Source: JBFMDN01 sp040753915 (GTDB taxonomy: Bacteria; Desulfobacterota; Desulfomonilia; Desulfomonilales; Desulfomonilaceae). From it: a DNA stretch of 64,000 bases. The position numbers were made by a program, and so were the translations under genes. The notes under the pieces were generated by a model. The model was not told the origin of the DNA and made no database searches. It was given only the letters and a program-made list of their open reading frames with translations. Positions 34,684-42,234 of the stretch are shown here, piece after piece. How positions within the stretch are numbered: position 1 is the first letter of the stretch; each line of letters opens with the position of its first letter. The stretch is from positions 27,958 through 91,957 of the forward strand of contig JBFMDN010000018.1 of the NCBI GenBank assembly GCA_040753915.1, in the 5' to 3' direction.

Positions 34684-35373
34684 CTAATATGGGTCTCCAT
34701 ACGTCTCTCGTATCCCCTCTCTTAGGTCCGCCACATAGAGGAGCTTTGCGGTATCCGCAAGCTCTGCTTTGATCTCACTCAACCGATCCCGGTCGACGTC
34801 AAAGGCGCGAATATATGCGAAGCGGAACCCTTCAGGTGCCCTGTCGTAGGTTGTCATGATGCTGACGAGTCGGCACTGATGCCTGCGGATTATGTCAGTG
34901 ACCTCCTTGATCGAGCCCGGTCTGTCTTCGAGCAAGAGGCCGAATTGAACACCCTTCTTCCTGAGCCCGCTCACTGACACCAAAGCTCTGAAGATATCGT
35001 TTTTTGTAATGATCCCAACCAGATTGCCTCCATGGTCCACTACCGGACACCCCGAGATATTCCGGTCAAGTAGGAGCTGAGCCACCTCTTCGACCGTCTG
35101 ATCCGGAAAAACGGTGACCGGATTATTTGTCATAATGGCTCCAATTTTGACGTGAGTCAGGTGATAGAGGACCTGCTTTACGTCGATCAACACCACGGAT
35201 GATGGAGCCGCTTTCTTGAGGTCACGATCGGTCACCACGCCGACCAGCTTGCCGTTGGCCATCACCGGAAGCATGCCGACTCTGCTTTCTGTCATCAGCT
35301 CCACGGCTCGTTGCATGCTTTCGTCGACTCCTACGGTTATCGCCGGGGAGCTCATCCAGTCATTGACCAGCAT
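34684..35373 (-). CDS. CBS-CBS-ACT domain protein (AcuB-like)
   Basis: Residues 1-135 are two CBS motifs (MLVNDWMSSPAITVGVDESMQRAVELM and VKIGAIMTNNPVTVFPDQTVEEVAQLL) that together form a Bateman module binding adenine nucleotides. Residues 145-215 are an ACT domain (GVQFGLLLEDRPGSIKEVTDIIRR), which usually binds an amino acid. The protein resembles AcuB, linked to acetoin or acetyl-CoA synthetase control, but no such genes are nearby. ATG 35373 has an AAGG site upstream; the frame opens at 35484. Role unknown beyond ligand sensing. Confidence 0.88.
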   Translation of the reverse strand: MLVNDWMSSPAITVGVDESMQRAVELMTESRVGMLPVMANGKLVGVVTDRDLKKAAPSSVVLIDVKQVLYHLTHVKIGAIMTNNPVTVFPDQTVEEVAQLLLDRNISGCPVVDHGGNLVGIITKNDIFRALVSVSGLRKKGVQFGLLLEDRPGSIKEVTDIIRRHQCRLVSIMTTYDRAPEGFRFAYIRAFDVDRDRLSEIKAELADTAKLLYVADLREGIRETYGDPY

Positions 35374-35464
35374 AGTGTCACCTTCCTCACCCACTGATTC
35401 GGACATCGAGTGTCGATATATCGGTACGGGCACCGACCTCGTATCGTTCCACAAACGAGTCGAT

Positions 35465-36175
35465 TCAGCCCGTTTTTTCCTCACCCATTTCGATCATCGA
35501 TCGAGCCATCTTTTCCAGATACTCTCCCGCTAGTCGGACGGAGTCGAGAATGTCTCGATACATAGAGGAGGCCTCGGGCAGACACTTTCCTGTCTCGAGT
35601 CGCTCCCAGTGGGCTGTTCGGAATTGGTCGACCATCGTGCTCAACGTTGCTGCTCTTGATTCCACCCTATCCAGCAACTCCTTGGTGGGATTGCGAAATG
35701 CCTCCCTGAGATCGACCACCATCTCGTGGAGCTCAGAAAACATTTGTTCCAATTCCTGCGAAGCTGCATCGCTGAACGGGATTTTCTTCTCTTCCTTGAT
35801 CCGTGCACACCGCAGGACACTTTCGAGCATGTCGCCAATTCTCTTCAATCGGTACGGAAATCGGATCACACCTTTCCACATGTGTCCACTAAGACCGGAG
35901 GAGACCAAGAACCGGGTGAGGATCTTTTCTTCACCGTCTAGCTCGTGAATCATGGCTTTGCAGCGATCCATCTGGGATGGCTCCCGGCCTGCCAAGCATT
36001 CGGGAATTAGCCTGATGATTTCCGCAAGCTTGCTGACCATGATCAGCACGCCTTCCTGCAGAGTTGAAGACTCGGAAACGCGCTGTCTGTGGAGCTCCTC
36101 AAGTCGAAGCACCTCCAAGTTGACAGCGGGACTAAACACGCTGAAGGGATTCACTATCAATCCTTTCAAGCTCAT
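35465..36175 (-). CDS. PhoU-like (DUF47-type) helical protein, copy A
   Basis: All-helical 236-residue protein. Its neighbour at 36785-37498 is a clear paralogue sharing GLIRFPYRLxRIGDxLES, AHWERLE.G and SSLYRDILDSV. The pattern is that of PhoU domains, which sit on or control phosphate transporters or Na/phosphate cotransporters. No transporter gene is present in the window. The ribosome binding site AAGGAGG lies upstream. Probably acts as a dimer with its paralogue; the partner is unknown. Confidence 0.72.
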   Translation of the reverse strand: MSLKGLIVNPFSVFSPAVNLEVLRLEELHRQRVSESSTLQEGVLIMVSKLAEIIRLIPECLAGREPSQMDRCKAMIHELDGEEKILTRFLVSSGLSGHMWKGVIRFPYRLKRIGDMLESVLRCARIKEEKKIPFSDAASQELEQMFSELHEMVVDLREAFRNPTKELLDRVESRAATLSTMVDQFRTAHWERLETGKCLPEASSMYRDILDSVRLAGEYLEKMARSMIEMGEEKTG

Positions 36176-36256
36176 TGTCTGGCCTCCTTGGCTCGAACAG
36201 TCGGCTTCTCCTTGTTCTTCGGGCCGCAGAAGAAATTCAGCCCAAAGACACGACTG

Positions 36257-36700
36257 TCACCCGGATCTTACGATCATCACGGGAGAACGAGCGGTGCGCA
36301 GCACCTTTTCCGCCACGCTTCCCAATAGCATGTGCCTCAGTCCCGTCCATCCGTGCGTGCCCATGACGATCAATCCCGCCCCCTGGTCATTGGCGACCCG
36401 CACGATCTCCTCTGCGGGTGTTCCCATCACGCACAGGGTGGTCACTTTCTTCACCGAAGCGCTGCACGTATTGCCAAGTTCTTCTAGCTTAGACCGCGCT
36501 GCCTCCTCCAGACGGCCCACAGCGTCTCTCACGTACACGTAGAGGCCTTCGTCATAGGTGGGCACGCCTGCCCACAAGTCCAACACATGCAGGACGATCA
36601 ATTCCGCATCGAGGGCATTGGCATACTCAAGAGCATGCCTTTGCGCCTCCTCCGAGTTTTCAGAGAAATCAGTGCAGAATAACACCTTCTTCGGTAGCAT
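36257..36700 (-). CDS. Universal stress protein (UspA family)
   Basis: Single 147-residue Usp domain. It begins KVLFCTDFSENSEEAQRHALEYA and ends with the ATP-binding pattern GTHGWTGLRHMLLGSVAEKVLRTARSPVMIV (G-x2-G-x9-G-S), so it is of the ATP-binding type. Encoded between the two PhoU-like genes, which suggests a stress- or energy-linked unit. AAGGAGG precedes the start. Confidence 0.94.
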   Translation of the reverse strand: MLPKKVLFCTDFSENSEEAQRHALEYANALDAELIVLHVLDLWAGVPTYDEGLYVYVRDAVGRLEEAARSKLEELGNTCSASVKKVTTLCVMGTPAEEIVRVANDQGAGLIVMGTHGWTGLRHMLLGSVAEKVLRTARSPVMIVRSG

Positions 36701-36784
36701 GAGACGCGCCTCCTTTCTCCGACCGCAACATCCCGCACCATGACCCTAAGCCCACGGGTATGGCGGCGGCGCAAGATCATACTT

Positions 36785-37498
36785 TTATCTAGCCTGCGAG
36801 CGATCGCCTAGCTCGAGCAATGTCTTTGCCATCTTGACGAGGTATTCACTTATGTCCTTCACGGAATCGAGGATATCCCGATAGAGGGATGACGCTTCAA
36901 CAGCGACAAAGCCTCCTTCCAGCCGTTCCCAATGCGCTAGCTTGAATTCTTCCGTCATCTCGCTGAGCTTGTTGCCATCGGCCACTACCTGATTCAGGAT
37001 AATCTTGTTGGGGAGTTGAAATGCGTCCCTCAGGTTCACCATCATCTCCAGAAGCACGTCGAACATTTGATCCAATTCCGCGGCTGCCTTGTCCCCGAAC
37101 TGGACGTTGTCACGTGTCCGAACGCGGAAACAGTTCAGAATGCTCTCCAGCAGATCTCCAATGCGCTCCAATCTGTACGGAAAGCGGATGAGTCCTTTCA
37201 TGACTTCCCCCCGTATGTCGGAAGTCACAAGATTTCTCGTCAGGATTTTCTCCTGCTCATGGACATCTTTGGCGAGGGCTTCGCACTTTTGTAGGGTCTC
37301 GGGCGACGTCAACAGAACGCTTTTCGAAAGGAGTCGCGTGATCTCGATGGCCTTGCTGATCATCATGAGGAGGCCTTGCTCGAGTGATAGCGAGTCTTGG
37401 ACCGGCTCCTCATGCAACTGCTCGATCCGCGAAGCTTCTTCCTCGAGCCTGGGGCTGAGCATGCGAAACGGATTGTAGAACACTCTCTCCTCTTTCAT
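36785..37498 (-). CDS. PhoU-like (DUF47-type) helical protein, copy B
   Basis: Paralogue of the gene at 35465-36175, 237 residues. VFYNPFRMLSPRLEEEASRIEQLHEE corresponds to the N-terminus of copy A, and similarity continues to the last helix (YLVKMAKTLLELG). First gene of the short minus-strand run copy B, usp, copy A, which may be one transcript; gaps are 84 and 81 bases. AAGGAT lies before the start. Confidence 0.72.
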   Translation of the reverse strand: MKEERVFYNPFRMLSPRLEEEASRIEQLHEEPVQDSLSLEQGLLMMISKAIEITRLLSKSVLLTSPETLQKCEALAKDVHEQEKILTRNLVTSDIRGEVMKGLIRFPYRLERIGDLLESILNCFRVRTRDNVQFGDKAAAELDQMFDVLLEMMVNLRDAFQLPNKIILNQVVADGNKLSEMTEEFKLAHWERLEGGFVAVEASSLYRDILDSVKDISEYLVKMAKTLLELGDRSQAR

Positions 37499-37699
37499 AT
37501 GTAGATCCTTTCTTTTTCCTGGACATTACACCTCGCTCACATGGTGGCGCTCACGTGAAGACAAACCCTGCAGCGGTTCCAGGAGGCGCCGCCGAAGACT
37601 TGCCTTTGCCTCCGAAGTCCCGCTGCATCGTCTTGACCAGTGGTTGTTAGACCTAGTTCGACCACGATTGAAACCGAGATGTGACCTGACCACCAGCGC

Positions 37700-38185
37700 T
37701 CAGTCCTCTTTGCCTCCCAAGATTTGACCCGTCCCGTACGATGCCGCACCCTGCTCTGACATCTGGGCCATCATTGACCGCTGAAGGTCCAGCCAACGAT
37801 CCCCTAGCGCTAAGGCCAGACGTCTGAAGAACTGCCGTCCGCTACGCGCATGATTGTCGAACACCCTCTCAAGCTGGTCTCGTGGAATCCTCAGGAGCCG
37901 GGTAGGCTCCAGGCACTCCGCACTCGCCGAGTACGCCGGTCGACCTACAACGCTCGACCATCCGAATGATTCTCCAATCTTGCTGACCGTATAATGGATC
38001 GCCGCCACATCTCCTATGGCTAGACCTACCCTGCCTTCCACAAGGACGTAGAAGTTTTCTGCTGGATCGCCGGCCGAAAAGAGAGTGGCTCCTTTGTCGT
38101 GTCGCTCTTCGATGGCGATTTTCGATATGTCGTCCACCGCATCCTGACGCAAGTCCTTGAAGACGTCGATCTTTGGCAGAAACAT
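37700..38185 (-). CDS. Cyclic-nucleotide-binding-domain protein without an output domain
   Basis: A 161-residue protein with one cNMP-binding fold (ATLFSAGDPAENFYVLVEGRVGLAIG..IGESFGWSSVVGRPAYSASAECLEPTRLLRIPRDQLERVF), as in CRP/FNR. The helix-turn-helix is missing: after the dimer helix the chain ends in a Gly/Gln-rich tail. The phosphate-binding cassette (FGWSSVVGRPAYSASA) lacks the classical RxS Arg, so cAMP binding is doubtful. ATG 38185 with AAGGAG is preferred over the longer frame from 38290. Confidence 0.85.
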   Translation of the reverse strand: MFLPKIDVFKDLRQDAVDDISKIAIEERHDKGATLFSAGDPAENFYVLVEGRVGLAIGDVAAIHYTVSKIGESFGWSSVVGRPAYSASAECLEPTRLLRIPRDQLERVFDNHARSGRQFFRRLALALGDRWLDLQRSMMAQMSEQGAASYGTGQILGGKED

Positions 38186-38371
38186 GGGATGCTCCTTTCG
38201 GGATGAGTTGCATCTTCTCCGCCCACGGACGTGTCCGAAGGATACAATGTGAGATCGATGTTTGAGCCGCTTCCGAACGATCTCCGACACGATTCACCTC
38301 TGCGCAGACCGCCCGCCATACCTTTTGTCCCGCTCAGACTCACTGACCTATCTCGCACAAGGCCCGTCTAC

Positions 38372-39256
38372 TCACGAGTGCGTTCCCGTGACAAATCTGT
38401 CCACCGTCAAAGCTACCTGTTCAAAGGCCTTCGATGCACGAGAATCCGGATCTGCGAACACGATTGGAACCCCGGCATCTCCGCTTGATACGATCTGTGG
38501 ATCGATCGGTATACGTCCTAGAAACGGAACCCCCAGTTCTTCGGCGGCTTTCTCACCTCCACCCGATTTGAAGAGGTTAATGGTTTCTCTGCATTTTGGA
38601 CACTCCAGACCGCTCATGTTCTCCAAAATTCCCAGGATCTCAGTGTTGAGAGTCTTGCTGAAAATGACCGCCTTTCTGGAATCCAGGAGGGCCACTTCCT
38701 GGGGAGTGGTCACAACCAGGATCCAAAGTGGCTTCCCGAGTAGTTGGGCAATGCTAGCCGGCTCATCTCCTGTCCCGGAAGGTAGATCGACGATCAGGTA
38801 GTCCAGCTCTCCCCATTGTACATCAGCAAGAAACTGTTGGAACAGAGAGTGCTTCAACGGACCGCGCCATGAAACGGGGGTATCTTTGCTCCCAATGAGA
38901 AAAGCCATAGACATGACCTTTATCTTCCCACCAGTGACAAGCGGCATTAAACCATCAGGGCCTGACTCCGGATTCAAACCCTCCAGACCGAACATTTCCG
39001 GCACGTCGGGACCGTGAATGTCTCCGTCGAGAATTCCCACGCGTCTGCCCCATGCAGCGAGAGTTGCTGCGACGTTAACGGCAACCGTCGTTTTTCCCAC
39101 GCCTCCCTTCCCGCTGATGACTGCTATCCGGTGTCGAATCACTGAGAGTCTGCGTGCCAGTCGCGTCTCGACGCCTTCCGATGGACGGCGAGGAAACCTC
39201 ACCCCAAAGCCCTTGCCGCTCTTGGAAAACCCGTCTTTTCGTGGCTCGTCTGCCAT
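38372..39256 (-). CDS. Mrp/NBP35-family [4Fe-4S]-cluster carrier ATPase
   Basis: P-loop ATPase of 294 residues. It has the deviant Walker A SGKGGVGKTTVAVNVA, the switch DGDIHGPDVPEMFG, LIVDLPSGTGDEP, and the paired Cys of ENMSGLECPKCRE that bind a bridging [4Fe-4S] cluster in a dimer. It supplies clusters to apo-proteins, which fits the many iron-sulfur enzymes encoded around. ATG 39256 gives the normal length; the frame extends to 39373 with unlikely sequence. The first 45 residues are a basic extension before the fold. Confidence 0.92.
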   Translation of the reverse strand: MADEPRKDGFSKSGKGFGVRFPRRPSEGVETRLARRLSVIRHRIAVISGKGGVGKTTVAVNVAATLAAWGRRVGILDGDIHGPDVPEMFGLEGLNPESGPDGLMPLVTGGKIKVMSMAFLIGSKDTPVSWRGPLKHSLFQQFLADVQWGELDYLIVDLPSGTGDEPASIAQLLGKPLWILVVTTPQEVALLDSRKAVIFSKTLNTEILGILENMSGLECPKCRETINLFKSGGGEKAAEELGVPFLGRIPIDPQIVSSGDAGVPIVFADPDSRASKAFEQVALTVDRFVTGTHS

Positions 39257-39613
39257 ATCCGAATCTCTCCGGACGCTGCGGCACGTGATGGACGCCACGC
39301 CCGGTGCAGTAAGACAACGGCGAGGTGAGATCCTCGTGTCTGCATTCATTGCCGCTCTGTTCCCGGCGCGCACTGGCCACGGCCGTAACAGGCCCTATTG
39401 TAAGCTAAGCAGCTTTCATGCCAAATTTCCATGGGAGGGCCACGAGGTGAAGGGTAATGATGTTAGGTGATTAGCCGAGTTGGGTTGCTGGGCAAGCGAA
39501 CAACGCGTCACACTCGTGCACGCGGGTTGCGCGAAATCGGACACTACAAGTCCATCCCTTGAAATTGCTAAAGATTCACGGCCAAGAGCTGTATCGATGT
39601 CGGACACGCCCAA

Positions 39614-41788
39614 TCAATCTGTATCGTCAGCGACCACCATCCCGAGACGTTCCATGTGACGATACAGCGCTGCACGGGATATCCCCAATATTTGAGCAGC
39701 CTCTTTCTTGTTGCCTCCTGCGAGATCAAGCGCCTCTTCTACCAAACCCAACGCAACTTCGTCGAGAGCCTCTCGCAACCCCTTCCCCGTCGATAGACCC
39801 GTGGCAGCCCTCTGTTTGCGCTTCTCCTGTCGTCTGGGAAGATTGAAGTCGAGTGGGCCTCCTTGCCAAACCATCAGGGACCTCTCGAGGACATTGCGAA
39901 GCTCACGGACGTTCCCCGGCCAGTCATACCCGGCGAGTACAGCGATATCTGCCTGACTGCACTCAGGGACATGCTGCAGTTGCATTTCAACAGCGAGCTG
40001 CTCCATGATCTGGGCCACAAGTCGGGGCAAATCCTCCTTTCTCTCTCGAAGGGGGGGAACGCACACGGTGAAGACATCGAGCCGGTAGAGAAGAGGTCGT
40101 AGGAATCTGCCTTCGGCCGCCTCTTCTTCCAGATCGCGGTGGGAAGCCGCTATGATACGCGCGTCTATGTGAATGGGCTTCTGCCCGCCGACACGGAAAA
40201 AAGATCGGGAGTCTAGAAACGTCAAGAGCTTGGATTGGAGAGATAGGGAGAGCTCGCCTATCTCGTTGAGTAAAAGGGTCCCGCCTTCCGCCAATTCCAG
40301 GAGCCCGCGTTTTCTTCCCTGAGCGCCGGTAAAGGCCCCGGGCTCATGGCCGAACAGCTCCGATTCGGCCAGCTCGTGGGCTATGGCTGCACAGTTCACG
40401 GGAAGGAACGGGCCTGTAGCGCGTCTGGAATTATCGTGAATCCATCTGGCAAGATAATCCTTTCCACTACCGCTCTCCCCCTGAAGAAGCACGATAACGT
40501 CGGAAGCAGCGGCAAAACGGGCCTTCTCCAGGGCTGCTCTCATGGCTGCGGATCGGTAATCCGTTGCCACAGCTATGGGCGGAGTTCTGGCCTTGCTACG
40601 CTCGGTTATATTACGGGAAATCGTGCATGTCCCCACCGTTTCCCCTTTCGAGTTGCGCAGCGGAACGGTAACATCGTGGAATGTCAGGAATTCCCCTCTC
40701 ACAAGGCGAGTCTGCTCCTCCTCTACCAATTCCCCATTTGCTGCACGCTCTGCAACTTCCGCTATCCGTCTTCCTTCTTGCTCCCCAAACAAATCCCAGG
40801 GCTTCTTCCCCAAGATCCCGGACGCGGGGGTTTCCAGAAGTCGCTCGACCGCAGGATTCACGTGGGTGTAACTGTAGGAAAGGTCCTTGATGTAAATACA
40901 ATCCATGGCTGCATCCACCACGGTGCGGAAGCGCTCCTCACTTTCTCGCAGTGCTTCTTCCCCCCGCTTGTTCTCGACGATACGCCCTAGCCGCTCAGCG
41001 ATCGCCTCGAGAAGGTGTCGCTCCTCCTTGAGAAAGGGTGCCTCTCTTCCTGAGCCCCGTTGACGAATATAGCAGACCTCCACTTTGCCGATGGCACTCC
41101 CGTGAACAACGATGTCTGTCTCAAGTCTCCAAATAGTTTGTCGAAAATTGGGGCACTGGAATACTTCCGATCCCAAGGTTACCTGGGCGCAACCGATTTC
41201 CGGATATTGGAGCGCGTGAGGAATAAGCTCAACGATCGCTTGAACTGTCTGTTCCAGGCTAAGATCTTTATTCTCTGTGAGCCTGGAGATTTCGAAAAGG
41301 CAGTTCAACTCTTTGACTCGCTTGGCAAGCTCTTCCGACCTTCTCTGGAGTGCCTGTTCGGCGCTCTTGCGAGCCTTGAGGTGCTCCAATTCCCGCAGTA
41401 CCCGTTGAACGATGTGGGGCATGTCGGAAAAGGATTCTGGAGACTTAACCAGGTAGTCGACCGCGCCCCCCTTAAGCGCCTCCACAGCAAGGGCTTCACT
41501 TCCACGGCTCGTCAGGACTATCAGCGGCACTGGCTCCTCCCCCTCCTCCGTGGCGAGCAGATCGGTGCCGCGGCCGTCGGGAAGTATCCAGTCCGCAATA
41601 ATTAGGTCGGGCTTGGATCGCCCAAGACTGACGCGGGCTTCGCGCACCGTGGGGGCCACGGCCAGAGTCACGGAGCCTTCGAACGAGCGAAAGGACCTTC
41701 TTACTGCCTCCGCGTGAGCGTCTTCGTCTTCTACGAGGAGGATACGAATACGCTTATCAACGCTCATTCCTGGGAGAGTGCTCATCAT
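39614..41788 (-). CDS. Receiver / GAF-like / PAS / sigma54-activator protein, 724 residues
   Basis: Smaller paralogue of the 15084 gene. Domains in order: receiver (about 12-130, RILLVEDEDAHAEAV, Asp in IADWILPDGRG), coiled coil, GAF-like segment (about 165-275), PAS (about 285-400), AAA+ sigma54-interaction domain with GESGSGKDYLARW near 435 and GAFTGA, WPGNVRELRN, and a FIS-type helix-turn-helix (NKKEAAQILGISRAALYRHM). It is the output protein of a three-gene operon with the sensor kinase and Rcp1-like receiver. Its start overlaps the stop of the receiver gene (ATGA). Targets would be RpoN promoters, not identified. Confidence 0.93.
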   Translation of the reverse strand: MMSTLPGMSVDKRIRILLVEDEDAHAEAVRRSFRSFEGSVTLAVAPTVREARVSLGRSKPDLIIADWILPDGRGTDLLATEEGEEPVPLIVLTSRGSEALAVEALKGGAVDYLVKSPESFSDMPHIVQRVLRELEHLKARKSAEQALQRRSEELAKRVKELNCLFEISRLTENKDLSLEQTVQAIVELIPHALQYPEIGCAQVTLGSEVFQCPNFRQTIWRLETDIVVHGSAIGKVEVCYIRQRGSGREAPFLKEERHLLEAIAERLGRIVENKRGEEALRESEERFRTVVDAAMDCIYIKDLSYSYTHVNPAVERLLETPASGILGKKPWDLFGEQEGRRIAEVAERAANGELVEEEQTRLVRGEFLTFHDVTVPLRNSKGETVGTCTISRNITERSKARTPPIAVATDYRSAAMRAALEKARFAAASDVIVLLQGESGSGKDYLARWIHDNSRRATGPFLPVNCAAIAHELAESELFGHEPGAFTGAQGRKRGLLELAEGGTLLLNEIGELSLSLQSKLLTFLDSRSFFRVGGQKPIHIDARIIAASHRDLEEEAAEGRFLRPLLYRLDVFTVCVPPLRERKEDLPRLVAQIMEQLAVEMQLQHVPECSQADIAVLAGYDWPGNVRELRNVLERSLMVWQGGPLDFNLPRRQEKRKQRAATGLSTGKGLREALDEVALGLVEEALDLAGGNKKEAAQILGISRAALYRHMERLGMVVADDTD

Positions 41789-42234
41789 GTCTCCGGATAG
41801 GGGTTGACGTTCCAGGCCAACCAGTAAAATCCTAGATCCTTCATCAAGCCGACGAACTTCTCGAAGTCCAGTGGCTTGACCACGTAGCTATTCGCGCGAT
41901 AGTCGTATGCACGAGCAATATCTGTTTCAGCTTTCGAGCTGGTGAGGATAATCACCGGCATACGTCTTAGCTCATCGGTTTCTTTGATAACCCGCAACAC
42001 TTCCAGACCGTCCACTCGCGGCAGCCTCAGATCCAAGATGACGAGGTGAGGACGTAGTCGCGTCTTTGACCACTCATGTTCGCCGCGGCCGAGCAAGAAA
42101 TCCAAAGCACTCTCTCCGTCGGTTAAGTGCACGATGTGATTCTTTAGTTTGTGCTTGCGGAAGCTTCGTTTGACGGCTTCTGCGTGATCCTCGTTGTCTT
42201 CCACCAGCAGAATCCTCAATGGCTCACCCCTCAT
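41785..42234 (-). CDS. Single-domain response regulator, Rcp1-like
   Basis: A 149-residue receiver with LRILLVEDNEDHAEAVKRSFRK, the phospho-acceptor Asp in HLVILDLRLPRVDGLEVLR, Thr in VIILTSS and Lys in YVVKPLDFEKF. The long loop before the Asp (LGRGEHEWSKTRLRPH) is typical of the Rcp1/phytochrome-partner type. Overlaps the kinase gene by 11 bases and the activator gene by 4 bases, so all three are translationally coupled. It may shuttle phosphate between kinase and the receiver of the activator. Confidence 0.94.
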   Translation of the reverse strand: MRGEPLRILLVEDNEDHAEAVKRSFRKHKLKNHIVHLTDGESALDFLLGRGEHEWSKTRLRPHLVILDLRLPRVDGLEVLRVIKETDELRRMPVIILTSSKAETDIARAYDYRANSYVVKPLDFEKFVGLMKDLGFYWLAWNVNPYPET

